A model generated the notes under the pieces. The model ran no database searches. It had not been told where the DNA came from and was given only the letters and a program-made list of their open reading frames with translations. Below, one piece after another: positions 26,146 through 34,622 of a stretch of 64,000 nt of DNA. The stretch's first letter is position 1. The number at the start of each line of letters is the position of its first letter. The stretch lies in assembly GCF_900101505.1 (NCBI RefSeq), contig NZ_FMZI01000003.1, positions 62,001 to 126,000 on the forward strand, in the 5' to 3' direction. The translations under genes were made by a program, and so were the position numbers. This DNA comes from Antarctobacter albus. Its GTDB lineage: Bacteria > Pseudomonadota > Alphaproteobacteria > Rhodobacterales > Rhodobacteraceae.

Positions 26146-27660
26146 ATGACGCATGGCATTTCCAGACGTGCCTTCCTGGGGGGAGTGGCGGGTGCGGCGC
26201 TAGGCGGGGCGGCATCGCCCGGCTGGGCGCGAGCGCCCGAAACCTCGTTGCGCCCGGTCGCACGGTCCGATGATTTTCGAAAACGCATCCAGCCGCCCGC
26301 AGAGGCGCTGATCGAACGCGCGGCGCTTGACGGCGAGGTCGGCTTTGCCGTCGCGCGCCTGCACAGCGGCGAGGTGCTGGAGACGCATTCCCCCGACGTG
26401 AGCCTGCCCCCGGCCAGCGTGGCCAAGGCCCTGACCGCCGGCTACGCGCTGGACGTGCTGGGTCCGGCGCATCATTTCGTCACCCGCGTGATCGCCACCG
26501 GCCCGGTCAAGGACGGGGTGGTGCAGGGCGACCTGGTGCTGGCGGGCGGGGGGGATCCGACGCTGGACACCGACGCCCTTGCCGGGCTGGCGGCAGCGGT
26601 CAGCGCCGCCGGCGTCACCGGCCTGACCGGCGGGTTGAAGGTCTGGGGCGGGGCGCTGCCTTCGCTGATCGGCATCGACGCCAGCCAGCCGGATCATGTC
26701 GGCTACAATCCGTCGGTGTCCGGGCTGAACCTGAACTACAACCGCGTGCATTTCGAATGGCGCAAGGCGGGCAGCGACTACACCGTGACAATGCAGGCAC
26801 GTTCTGCCGCGCACCGGCCGGACGTGCGCGTGGCCCGGATGGACCTGATCGACCGCAGCCTGCCGGTATATACCTACGAAGACAAGTTGGGGCGCGACAA
26901 CTGGACGGTGGCGCGTGGCGCGCTGGGCGACGGCGGCGCGCGCTGGCTGCCCATCAAAAAGCCCGAGGCCTACGCGGGCGAGGTGTTCCAGACGCTGCTG
27001 GCGGCGCAGGGCATCAAGACCGGCAAGCCCGAGATCGCCACCGGCTTGCCCGGCGGCGATGAACTGGCCCGCCACGAAAGCCCGCCCTTGCGGGTGATCC
27101 TGCGCGACATGCTGAAATGGTCGACCAACCTGACCGCCGAGGTCGTCGGCCTTGCCGCCAGCGTGGCGCGCAGCGGGGCCGTTCCCGCCTCGCTTCAGGC
27201 GTCGGCGGCGGAAATGAATGCCTGGGCGCAGGAAAAACTGGGGGTCGGCGGCCTGGCGCTGGTCGATCACTCCGGCCTGGGCGACCAGAGCCGGGTCAGC
27301 GCGATGCAGATGATGGGATGCCTGCGCGGATTGCGCATGAAGATGGGTATCAAGCCGCTGCTCAAGGACATGCCGCTCCGCGATTCCCGTTACCAGGTGA
27401 TCGAGAATGCGCCGTTGAAGGTGCGGGCCAAGACCGGCACCCTGAACTTCGTCAGCGGGCTGGCCGGTTTCGTCGATCTGCCCGACGGCACCGAGCTGGT
27501 TTTTGCGATTTTTGCCGCCGACATGCCGCGGCGGGACGCGCTGACCAAGGCACAGCGAGAACGCCCCGAAGGCGGACGGAGCTGGAACAGCCGGGCCAAG
27601 ATCCTGCAACAGGGGCTGATCGGGCGCTGGGGTGTTCTGTACGAAAGCGACCCTGTCTGA
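26146..27660 (+). CDS. dacB: D-alanyl-D-alanine carboxypeptidase/endopeptidase (PBP4, DacB)
   Basis: A 504-residue class C penicillin-binding protein. It has a twin-arginine-like leader (SRRAFLGGVAGAALGG), the SxxK motif SVAK at residues 91-94, the SxN motif STN in KWSTNLTAEVVG and the KTG motif in VRAKTGTLNFVSG. It trims peptidoglycan stem peptides in the periplasm. Whether export is Tat or Sec is not certain. Start ATG 26146 is the first that gives the leader. Confidence 0.93.
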   Translation: MTHGISRRAFLGGVAGAALGGAASPGWARAPETSLRPVARSDDFRKRIQPPAEALIERAALDGEVGFAVARLHSGEVLETHSPDVSLPPASVAKALTAGYALDVLGPAHHFVTRVIATGPVKDGVVQGDLVLAGGGDPTLDTDALAGLAAAVSAAGVTGLTGGLKVWGGALPSLIGIDASQPDHVGYNPSVSGLNLNYNRVHFEWRKAGSDYTVTMQARSAAHRPDVRVARMDLIDRSLPVYTYEDKLGRDNWTVARGALGDGGARWLPIKKPEAYAGEVFQTLLAAQGIKTGKPEIATGLPGGDELARHESPPLRVILRDMLKWSTNLTAEVVGLAASVARSGAVPASLQASAAEMNAWAQEKLGVGGLALVDHSGLGDQSRVSAMQMMGCLRGLRMKMGIKPLLKDMPLRDSRYQVIENAPLKVRAKTGTLNFVSGLAGFVDLPDGTELVFAIFAADMPRRDALTKAQRERPEGGRSWNSRAKILQQGLIGRWGVLYESDPV

Positions 27661-27741
27661 CCGCGCGCCTTGCGACGGAGCTGTCGGCTGCATAAGTGCC
27701 AAAGCACAAGGACGCGTGGCAGAAGAGTGGAAGGGGCCGTG

Positions 27742-28050
27742 ATGGACATGTTCGAGTCGTTCATCGACCAGGCTTTCAGGCGTGCACAGGAAAACGGCGA
27801 TCTCGACGACCTGCCGGGCACGGGAAAACCCATCGAGCCAAGCAGCCTGACCGTCGATCCTTTCGCGCATACCTTTGCCGAAAGTGGCGCGATGACGCCC
27901 TTCGGCATGTTGCAGGTCCGTATCGACGAGGCCCGCAAACGGCTGGCCGAGGCGAGTGATTCGGAACAGCGGCGCGCTATCCAGTCCGAGATTTCTGCCC
28001 TTGAAACCCGCAAGGCGATCGAGATGGAGACCTGGAAGAGGTATAGCTGA
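27742..28050 (+). CDS. DUF1992 (DnaJC28-like) family protein
   Basis: A 102-residue protein: SFIDQAFRRAQENGDLDDLP, GTGKPI and a charged helical end (RKRLAEASDSEQRRAIQSEI). The core EAFRRAQ..G..DDLPGTGKP is the signature of DUF1992, found in bacterial small proteins and the C-terminal part of DNAJC28. No J-domain is present. Start ATG 27742 follows GGAAGGGG. A shared bidirectional hairpin separates it from the convergent transpeptidase gene. Confidence 0.85.
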   Translation: MDMFESFIDQAFRRAQENGDLDDLPGTGKPIEPSSLTVDPFAHTFAESGAMTPFGMLQVRIDEARKRLAEASDSEQRRAIQSEISALETRKAIEMETWKRYS

Positions 28051-28090
28051 CCCTCTGTATCGGGCCGTGACGTCCCCTGCGACCAACGAA

Positions 28091-28119
28091 AAAAGGGCCC
28101 CGCGATGCAGGGTCCTTTT
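28091..28119. terminator. Bidirectional terminator between convergent genes
   Basis: AAAAGGGCCC (28091-28100) and GGGTCCTTTT (28110-28119) pair along all ten positions (one G-U), with a nine-base loop. There is a T run on the plus-strand side and an A run before the stem, so the element can work from either direction for the DUF1992 gene and the transpeptidase gene. Confidence 0.8.
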
Positions 28120-28163
28120 CATGTCTGGGCATCTTCATGGCCGGTGGCAGCCGGCCTGGCGGC

Positions 28164-28592
28164 TCAGTTGTCGATTACGACCTTCATGTTCTTCTTGCCG
28201 ACCTGCTGGGTCAGTTCGAACAACACGGCGGCATGTTCGGGGTGCAGGCGCACGCAGCCGGCCGAAGCGGGACGGCCGAGGCGGCTGATCTGGTCGGTGC
28301 CGTGGATCGCGTAGTCTCCGTTGAAGAAGATCGCAAAGGGCATCGGCGCGTTGTTGTAGATGCTCGACCGGTGGTACTTGGACAGCCAGTAGGCATTCCA
28401 TTGGCCACGCGGCGTGTGCTTGCCCGCTCGGGCGGTCGAGACCGGCCAGCGATACTCAACCTTGCCGTTGTAGATCACCGTCATGGTCTGGGTCGACACG
28501 TCGACCTTGGCCACCAGCGGGGCGGCGGCGGCCATGAGCGGTGAAAAACACAGAAGTGCCGCGGCCAGCGCGGCGGCAAAAAATCGTTTCAT
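28164..28592 (-). CDS. L,D-transpeptidase (YkuD family)
   Basis: A 142-residue exported enzyme: signal peptide MKRFFAAALAAALLCFSPLM ... AAAA, and the catalytic motif HGTDQISRLGRPASAGCVRL with H97 and nucleophile C113. The small size is typical of a stand-alone YkuD domain. It forms 3-3 peptidoglycan cross-links or attaches proteins. Start ATG 28592 has GGAGGG six bases upstream. It is inhibited in the family by carbapenems. The TerB-like gene is upstream on the same strand. Confidence 0.93.
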   Translation of the reverse strand: MKRFFAAALAAALLCFSPLMAAAAPLVAKVDVSTQTMTVIYNGKVEYRWPVSTARAGKHTPRGQWNAYWLSKYHRSSIYNNAPMPFAIFFNGDYAIHGTDQISRLGRPASAGCVRLHPEHAAVLFELTQQVGKKNMKVVIDN

Positions 28593-28774
28593 TCGTCCCT
28601 CCAGGTACAAGCTTGGCAGCTTCGGCGAAAAAATGCCTAGAGGGACGTTACTACGCGGTTACCCGCCGGTCAGTCAGGTATACCCGACCCGGCCCGGTAC
28701 AGGGGGTAGAGCGGCAAAACCTATGGGATTTTTGCAACAGGCCAGCCCGGGATTCGGGCCGTTTCAAGTCAAAT

Positions 28775-29197
28775 TCACAGGGTCAGGTGCCGCGCCCGGG
28801 CGCCACGCTCGATCGCGGCGGCGTGCAGGCGGTCGAGGTTGAGCTCGTAGCGAATCTCTTCGAGCAGGCGCAGTTCCGTTTCCTGCAGCGTGCCATCGGC
28901 AGCGGCGACATCGCAGGCCAGCGCGTAGGCGGTTTCGAACAGCCGTTCCGGCAGGTTGTCCCGGATCAGGCCGAACAGCGCGTCCAGCCCGTCTTCCTGT
29001 TCGAAAAGCTCGAAGACCAGGGTCGACATCGCGCGCACCCGGTCGCTGTCATAGCCCGAGAAGACCGGCAGCATCTTGACCGAGGCGTCGATCTTGACCA
29101 GTTCGACGGTCCGCACCCTCTCGTCCGAGACGGAAACGGCGATCATCAGGGCCACGAGGCAGTCCTGCGGGCTGAGCGGCTGGGTGGCGTCGGACAT
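28775..29197 (-). CDS. TerB-like tellurite-resistance family protein
   Basis: A 140-residue helical protein: MSDATQPLSPQDCLVALMIA, DERVRTVELVKIDASVKMLP and LACDVAAADGTLQETELRLL match the TerB fold (paired EF-hand-like acidic loops DERVRTVE and ADGTLQETE). It is probably cytosolic with unknown partners. Other ter genes are absent, so a role in tellurite resistance itself is not implied. Start ATG 29197; it diverges from lysK by about 100 bp. Confidence 0.85.
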   Translation of the reverse strand: MSDATQPLSPQDCLVALMIAVSVSDERVRTVELVKIDASVKMLPVFSGYDSDRVRAMSTLVFELFEQEDGLDALFGLIRDNLPERLFETAYALACDVAAADGTLQETELRLLEEIRYELNLDRLHAAAIERGARARHLTL

Positions 29198-29299
29198 GCG
29201 GGGGCCTCGGTCTGCAATGGCGTCGCCGTGCAATTTATTGACGCGGAGGCGGGGGGGCAATAGAGAAGCGCCCGCAACACCCCCCAAGGAGACCGAGAA

Positions 29300-30877
29300 A
29301 TGTCCGATCTGCGCGACGCGGCGATGAGCGCCAAGGCCTGGCCCTTCGAAGAGGCGCGCCGGATCCTCAAACGCTATGAAAAGGCGCCGCCTGAAAAGGG
29401 TTACGTCCTTTTCGAGACGGGCTATGGCCCCTCGGGCCTGCCGCATATCGGCACCTTTGGCGAGGTCGCGCGGACCACCATGATCCGCCGCGCCTTCGAG
29501 GTGATCTCGGACATTCCGACCCGCCTGATCTGTTTCTCGGACGACATGGATGGGATGCGCAAGGTGCCGGGCAACGTGCCCAACCAGGAGCGCCTGCGCG
29601 AGGACCTGCAGCGCCCGCTGACCAGCGTCTATGACCCTTTCGAGACGCATGAGAGCTTTGGCCACCACAACAACGCCATGCTGCGGCGGTTCCTCGACAC
29701 CTTCGGGTTCGAATACGAGTTCATCAGCGCGACCGAGTTCTACAAGTCCGGCCAGTTCGACGAGATCCTGTTGCGCTGCGCAGAACGCTATGATGACCTC
29801 ATGGCGATCATGCTGAAATCGCTGCGCGACGAGCGGCGCGAGACCTATTCGATCTTCCTGCCGATCCACCCGGAAACGGGCCGCGTGCTGTACGTGCCGA
29901 TGAAGAACGTCGATGCCGCCAAGGGCGAGATCACCTTCGACGACGAGGACGGCAAGGAATGGACGCTGCCCGTGACCGGCGGCAACGTCAAACTGCAGTG
30001 GAAGCCGGACTTCGGCGCCCGCTGGGCCGCGCTGGGCGTCGATTTCGAGATGTACGGCAAGGACCACAGCACCAACACGCCGATCTATGACGGCATCTGC
30101 CGGACGCTGGGCGTGCGGGCGCCGGAGCATTTCACCTATGAACTGTTCCTGGACGACAAGGGACAGAAGATCTCGAAATCTTCGGGCAACGGTATCTCGA
30201 TCGACGAGTGGCTGACCTACGCCTCGACCGAGTCGCTGTCCTATTTCATGTTCCAGAAGCCCAAGACCGCCAAGCGGCTGTTCTTTGACGTGATCCCCAA
30301 GGCGGTGGACGAATATCACCAGCAGTTGCGCGCCTACCCGGGGCAGGATCTCAAGGCGCAGGTCAACAACCCGGTCTACCACATCCACAACGGCGACGTG
30401 CCGGAATCAAAGATGGTGGTGCCCTTCTCGATGCTGCTGAACCTTGCCAGTGCCGCCGGGGCCGAGGACAAGGCCGCGATGTGGGGCTTCATCCGCCGTT
30501 ACGCGCCGGACGCCTCGCCGGAAACGCATCCCGACCTGGATGCCGCCGCCGGTTTCGCGGTCAAGTACTACGAGGATTTCGTCAAGCCGACCAAGGTCTT
30601 CCGCGCCCCGGACGCCAAGGAACGCGCGGCGATGGAGGACCTGGCCGCGCAGCTTGGGGCGCATGACGGCGCGACCGACGACGAGACGCTGCAAAGCCTC
30701 GTCTTTGCCGTCGGCAAAGCACATGAGTTCGAGAACCTCCGCGACTGGTTCAAGGCGCTTTACGAGGTGCTGCTGGGCCAAAGCCAGGGTCCGCGGTTCG
30801 GCGGGTTCATCGCGCTCTATGGCATCGACGAGACCGTGGCACTGATCGAAAAGGGCCTGGCGGGCGATCTGTGCTGA
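29300..30877 (+). CDS. lysK: Lysyl-tRNA synthetase, class I
   Basis: A 525-residue enzyme with class I motifs: HIGT (the HIGH equivalent, residues 49-52, in [13 protein letters not shown]) and KISKSSGN (the KMSKS equivalent, near residue 290). Class I LysRS is the usual lysine enzyme of many alphaproteobacteria and archaea, replacing the class II form. It charges tRNA-Lys. The start [20 protein letters not shown] is supported by the family. Confidence 0.95.
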   Translation: MSDLRDAAMSAKAWPFEEARRILKRYEKAPPEKGYVLFETGYGPSGLPHIGTFGEVARTTMIRRAFEVISDIPTRLICFSDDMDGMRKVPGNVPNQERLREDLQRPLTSVYDPFETHESFGHHNNAMLRRFLDTFGFEYEFISATEFYKSGQFDEILLRCAERYDDLMAIMLKSLRDERRETYSIFLPIHPETGRVLYVPMKNVDAAKGEITFDDEDGKEWTLPVTGGNVKLQWKPDFGARWAALGVDFEMYGKDHSTNTPIYDGICRTLGVRAPEHFTYELFLDDKGQKISKSSGNGISIDEWLTYASTESLSYFMFQKPKTAKRLFFDVIPKAVDEYHQQLRAYPGQDLKAQVNNPVYHIHNGDVPESKMVVPFSMLLNLASAAGAEDKAAMWGFIRRYAPDASPETHPDLDAAAGFAVKYYEDFVKPTKVFRAPDAKERAAMEDLAAQLGAHDGATDDETLQSLVFAVGKAHEFENLRDWFKALYEVLLGQSQGPRFGGFIALYGIDETVALIEKGLAGDLC

Positions 30878-30903
30878 CCCCATGCGCCTGAAACTTTGAC
30901 GGA

Positions 30904-30943
30904 CTCTCCTCGTGTCTTACCTATGGGAAAGCCACGAGGAGAG
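30904..30943 (+). promoter_or_regulatory. Hairpin covering the ribosome-binding site of the next gene
   Basis: An 11-bp perfect stem: CTCTCCTCGTG (30904-30914) and CACGAGGAGAG (30933-30943), with an 18-base loop. The 3' arm contains GAGGAGA, the Shine-Dalgarno, six bases before the ATG at 30949. In the folded state the ribosome-binding site would be hidden, which suggests translational control (thermosensor or ligand- or sRNA-dependent). Confidence 0.6.
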
Positions 30944-30948
30944 ATCAC

Positions 30949-31365
30949 ATGCGCACATTTTTGATGGGGTTGGCCGTGGCGGTCAGCCTGGCAGGGACGG
31001 CTCCGGCACAGGATGCCCTGGCGCCAAACCCGGCAATCCAGGGAACGATCCAGGGCCAGATCGACGCCTTCTTGCAGGACGATTTCGGCGCCGCCTTCGA
31101 ATTTGCCAGCCCGGGCATCCGTAACACCTTTCGCACACCTCAGAATTTCGGCGCGATGGTGCAAAAGGGCTATCCGATGGTCTGGCGGCCCAGCGACGTG
31201 GAGTTCGGCCCGCTGCGCGAGCGGGACGAGGCCCTTTGGCAGCAGGTCCTGATCCGGGACGAGGCCGGCAAGAGCTATATCGTCGAGTACAGGATGCAGA
31301 GTGTCGATGGCGACTGGCGCATTTCGGGCGTGCGCGTCATTCCGGCGCCGGGCGTGTCCGCCTGA
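30949..31365 (+). CDS. DUF4864-like exported protein
   Basis: A 138-residue protein with signal peptide (MRTFLMGLAVAVSLAGTAPA). The mature part (IDAFLQDDFGAAFEFASPGI, FGAMVQKGYPMVWRPSDVEF) matches DUF4864, which has an NTF2-like shape. It is likely periplasmic. An 11-bp hairpin encloses its ribosome-binding site, so its translation may be regulated. Convergent with the next gene. Confidence 0.75.
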   Translation: MRTFLMGLAVAVSLAGTAPAQDALAPNPAIQGTIQGQIDAFLQDDFGAAFEFASPGIRNTFRTPQNFGAMVQKGYPMVWRPSDVEFGPLRERDEALWQQVLIRDEAGKSYIVEYRMQSVDGDWRISGVRVIPAPGVSA

Positions 31366-31377
31366 CCTTGGGGCCGG

Positions 31378-32052
31378 TCAGAATTCCGTCCAGAGCCCCA
31401 TCTTCAGGCCCATCGAGGTGTCCCCGGTCAGCCCCCAGGTGACGCCGGTCTCCAGCTTGAGCGGTCCCCTCAGCGGCACGACCAGCGAGGGCGCGACCCG
31501 TACGAAGGGGGCGTAGCCATCCGGCTGGCCGGTTTGCAGCTGCAGGATGAGCTTGCGGTCCCTCGGCAGGTTGCGGCCCCACGTAACATCCATCTTGAGG
31601 TCGGTCCGGCCGCTGTCGACATAGGTCTCGGCCACGCTGTCGATGGACAGCCAGCCGTTTTGCAGCCCCCAGCCGACAGAAAGCCCGGGCCGCAGGACCT
31701 GTTCGCCCGCGATCGTGCCCAGCCCGAACTGGGCGGTCATCTGGGCACCCGTTTCGGCCTGCCGGAGCGGCCATTGCAGGAACAGCACCGATTTCCCGCT
31801 GCCGCCGACCGAATGGCCGATGTCGAATCCCAGCGTCAGGCGATCGGTCAGGCCATATTCGAAGAACAGCGTCGAATAGTCCTGTGTCGGGTCCATCGAG
31901 GTCCAGGTGCTCATGTCCTGTGGCCAGCCCAGGCGAACGGCGATGCTGCCAAAGCCGCTGCCCTGCTTGCGCGGCCAGGCGCCTGCCCCGGCGGGTGGGG
32001 CGGCAAGACAGGCGGCCAGGATGGCGGCCAGGAAGAGGGCTAGAGGACGCAT
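31378..32052 (-). CDS. Exported beta-rich protein, possible outer-membrane barrel
   Basis: A 224-residue protein with signal peptide (MRPLALFLAAILAACLAAPP ... AGA). The remainder alternates hydrophobic and polar residues in long strands ending in aromatics (GSGFGSIAVRLGWPQ, DRLTLGFDIGHSVG, PLKLETGVTWGLTG) and finishes in WTEF, a C-terminal Phe as in many outer-membrane proteins. This fits a small beta-barrel. No family was recognised. Start ATG 32052 fits the signal peptide. Confidence 0.65.
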   Translation of the reverse strand: MRPLALFLAAILAACLAAPPAGAGAWPRKQGSGFGSIAVRLGWPQDMSTWTSMDPTQDYSTLFFEYGLTDRLTLGFDIGHSVGGSGKSVLFLQWPLRQAETGAQMTAQFGLGTIAGEQVLRPGLSVGWGLQNGWLSIDSVAETYVDSGRTDLKMDVTWGRNLPRDRKLILQLQTGQPDGYAPFVRVAPSLVVPLRGPLKLETGVTWGLTGDTSMGLKMGLWTEF

Positions 32053-32203
32053 GGCTGGGTCTCTGGGCAGCGTCGGGCCGTTAACCAACCCTTCCAAACC
32101 GTAAGGATGCAATGGTTAACGGAAGGTGAAGCAATTGACGCAGGGGGCTGGATTCCCCGATGCCGCAGGTGCACAGTCGCTGACAGGTTTCTCGGGGGAT
32201 GGA

Positions 32204-32845
32204 ATGGCTGGACATGTGATCACCGTGGCGCAGCAGAAGGGCGGCAGCGGCAAGACCACTTTGGCGGCTCACCTGGCGCTGGCCTTTCACGGTCAGGGCA
32301 AGCGGGTGGCCGTGGTGGACCTGGATCCGCAGGGCAGCCTGGGGCGCTGGTTCATGACCCGGGTCGAACGCCAGCCCGAAACCTGCGAGGGGCTGGATTT
32401 CGCGACCTCCTCGGCCTGGGGGATCTCCTACGAGGTGCGCAAGCTTTCGGCGATCAATGACATCGTCATCATCGACACGCCCCCCAAGGCGGACAGCGAC
32501 CTGCGCCCGGCGCTGCGGGTGGCGGACCTTGTGGTGGTGCCGGTGGCGGTCAGCCATGTCGATCTCTGGGCCACCGAAGGCGTTCTGGACCTAGCCGCGC
32601 GGGAAAATTGCGCGACGCTGCTGGTCATGAATCGCACGCGGGTGGGCACACGGCTGAATGCCGAGGTGGCCGAGGCGGCAACCCGGCTGGGCGCGGCCGT
32701 GGCGCAGGCCAGCCTGGGCAACCGCGTGGGCTATGCCGAGGCGCTGGGACAGGGGCGCGGGGCGCATGAAGGAGCCAGGACCCCGGCCCGGGCCGAGATC
32801 GAGGCGCTTGCGCAAGAGGTGGCGGAGCGGCTCGGGACGGGGTAA
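32204..32845 (+). CDS. ParA-family ATPase (orphan)
   Basis: A 213-residue deviant Walker-type ATPase: AQQKGGSGKTT (KGG-SGK, residues 9-19), a Walker B-like IVIIDTPPKAD and the DLDPQGSLG switch. The size and lack of an N-terminal DNA-binding domain indicate a small chromosome-type ParA or MinD-like positioning ATPase. No parB or parS is present in the window, so the cargo is unknown. Start ATG 32204 has GGGGGA close upstream. A 26-bp gap leads to the next gene, so they may form an operon. Confidence 0.85.
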   Translation: MAGHVITVAQQKGGSGKTTLAAHLALAFHGQGKRVAVVDLDPQGSLGRWFMTRVERQPETCEGLDFATSSAWGISYEVRKLSAINDIVIIDTPPKADSDLRPALRVADLVVVPVAVSHVDLWATEGVLDLAARENCATLLVMNRTRVGTRLNAEVAEAATRLGAAVAQASLGNRVGYAEALGQGRGAHEGARTPARAEIEALAQEVAERLGTG

Positions 32846-32870
32846 GGGGGCGCGCACAGGAGGCCCCTTG

Positions 32871-33713
32871 ATGACCGATCTCGATGAACTCTCCCGCCTG
32901 ATCCGGGCCGATGCCCAGTCCCGGGGCCAGACGATTTCCCGGTTGGGCTATTTCTGCGCGCCGTTCCGGCCGGACAGCGGGCCGCTGTCCGACCGGGTGA
33001 TCAAGGTCTACCGGGGTATGGCGGACGCGGCGGCGCTGGACCGGTTGAAACGCTGCCACGACGACTACGTCGAGGCCCTGTTGGCGGGCGGCGTGCCGAT
33101 GCCGGCGACTGAGTTCCACTTCGTCGACTTGGGCGGTGCGCGCGTGCCGGTGATCGTGCAGGAGGCTCTGCCGGTCGACAGCCTGATGCGGCCGCGGATG
33201 CAGAAGGAACCGTTGGCCGCGACGCTGGAGATGATGGAAGCGGCGGGCCAGGTCATCGCGCGCTTCTGGCTCTGGGCGCGGGACCAGGAGGGGCGGATCG
33301 GCTTTCACCCCTCGATCCGGAATTTCGCGGTGATCGAGGGACAGGCCGTGTTCTTCGACACCTTCCCGCCACTGATCCACTATTCGCGGGACGAGATGGG
33401 GAAGATGCTGCTGACCTTCTCGGACAAGCGGCTGATGCGGATCATTGGCCCGCTGATGCAAAAGCGCGTTACGGGTATCCAGGACGAATGGTATTCGCCG
33501 CCGGAGACACTGGTCGGGCTGGTCGGGTCAGCCTGCCGGTTGCGCCCCGACGATGCAGAGGCCTACCTCGCCTGGGGGCGCGACTTCGTCACGCGCGAGA
33601 TGGCGCATTGGTCGGATGAGGCGCTGGCCGGGCTGCAGGCACCGCCCAAGTTGCCGGGATACTGGACCGGGTTCCGCAAGCTTCTGGGCCTGCAGGGAGA
33701 GCCCAACGTCTGA
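32871..33713 (+). CDS. Conserved protein, possibly kinase-like (DUF6206-like)
   Basis: A 280-residue cytoplasmic protein with no membrane segment. GFHPSIRNFAVIEGQAVFFD resembles the catalytic loop and metal-ligand order of aminoglycoside-phosphotransferase-like kinases (NF...x.....F.D). It lies 26 bp downstream of the ParA gene. The label DUF6206 is from memory and uncertain; the substrate is unknown. Start ATG 32871 follows AGGAGG. Confidence 0.5.
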   Translation: MTDLDELSRLIRADAQSRGQTISRLGYFCAPFRPDSGPLSDRVIKVYRGMADAAALDRLKRCHDDYVEALLAGGVPMPATEFHFVDLGGARVPVIVQEALPVDSLMRPRMQKEPLAATLEMMEAAGQVIARFWLWARDQEGRIGFHPSIRNFAVIEGQAVFFDTFPPLIHYSRDEMGKMLLTFSDKRLMRIIGPLMQKRVTGIQDEWYSPPETLVGLVGSACRLRPDDAEAYLAWGRDFVTREMAHWSDEALAGLQAPPKLPGYWTGFRKLLGLQGEPNV

Positions 33714-33799
33714 CGGTACGGCGGGGTCAACCCCGCCCTACGCAGGTTCCGGCGGCAGGTCTGCCTGGCCGGCGTTGCGCCGCTTTGTGGGCTGAGTTT

Positions 33800-33891
33800 G
33801 GGTATTTTGGCCAAGAAGAAGCCGAAACAGCGCCCTTCCATGTTTCTCCTTGGTCAAAATACCTCCGGGGGTGTGGGGGCGGCGCCCCCAC
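33800..33891. terminator. Inverted pair of dispersed repeats plus GC hairpin at a convergent junction
   Basis: GGGTATTTTGGCCAAGAAGA (33800-33819, with AGCC to 33823) can pair with the inverted copy CTTGGTCAAAATACC within 33846-33866. A perfect 8-bp hairpin follows: GTGGGGGC GGC GCCCCCAC at 33873-33891. The element sits between the convergent genes at 33713 and 33914, so it probably works as a bidirectional terminator. The same layout occurs at 44724-44793. Confidence 0.6.
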
Positions 33892-33913
33892 TCCTGTCCG
33901 TTCCGCAGGGCGA

Positions 33914-34567
33914 TCAGACGATTTTGATGCCCGCGCTTTCCGCGTCCTTCAGGAACTGTGCCAGTCCCTTGTCGGTCAGCACATGCTCGGCCATCTTCTT
34001 GATCACGCCCGGAGGCGCGGTGGCCACGTCGGCGCCGATCTTGGCGGCTTCGGACATGTGGTTGGCCGAGCGGATCGACGCGGCGAGGATCTGGGTGTCG
34101 AACCCGTAGTTGTCGTAGATCTCGCGGATGTCGGCGATCAGGTCCATGCCGTCGAGGTTCAGGTCGTCCAGCCGCCCGATGAAGGGCGAGATGAAGGTGG
34201 CGCCGGCCTTGGCTGCCAGTAGGGCCTGATTGGCCGAGAAACAGAGCGTGACGTTGACCATGCGGCCCTCGTCGCTCAGCACCTTGCAGGCTTTGAGGCC
34301 GTCCCAGGTCAGCGGCACCTTGACCGCGATGTTCTCGGCGATATCCGCCAGCTTGCGGCCTTCGGCGATCATGGCGTCGGCCTCGGTGGCGACCACTTCG
34401 GCGGAGACGGGGCCCGAGACCATGTCGCAGATTTCCTTGGTGACCTCGAGGATGTCACGGCCGGATTTCATGATCAGCGATGGGTTGGTGGTGACCCCGT
34501 CCACCATGCCGAGGTCGTTCAGTTCGGCGATGGCGTCGATCTCGGCGGTGTCGACAAAGAATTTCAT
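33914..34567 (-). CDS. tal: Transaldolase / fructose-6-phosphate aldolase (TalC-like)
   Basis: A 217-residue TIM-barrel enzyme. [20 protein letters not shown] and [10 protein letters not shown] are family hallmarks; the Schiff-base lysine is K83 in IAVKVPLT. This short form acts as transaldolase in the pentose phosphate pathway or as fructose-6-phosphate aldolase; the sequence alone does not separate these. It is convergent with the kinase-like gene and diverges from priA by ~55 bp. Confidence 0.92.
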   Translation of the reverse strand: MKFFVDTAEIDAIAELNDLGMVDGVTTNPSLIMKSGRDILEVTKEICDMVSGPVSAEVVATEADAMIAEGRKLADIAENIAVKVPLTWDGLKACKVLSDEGRMVNVTLCFSANQALLAAKAGATFISPFIGRLDDLNLDGMDLIADIREIYDNYGFDTQILAASIRSANHMSEAAKIGADVATAPPGVIKKMAEHVLTDKGLAQFLKDAESAGIKIV

Positions 34568-34622
34568 GGCGCGCGCTCCTTGATGGCTTGGCCTTTCCTG
34601 TCCCGCGATTTACCCCTTTTGC

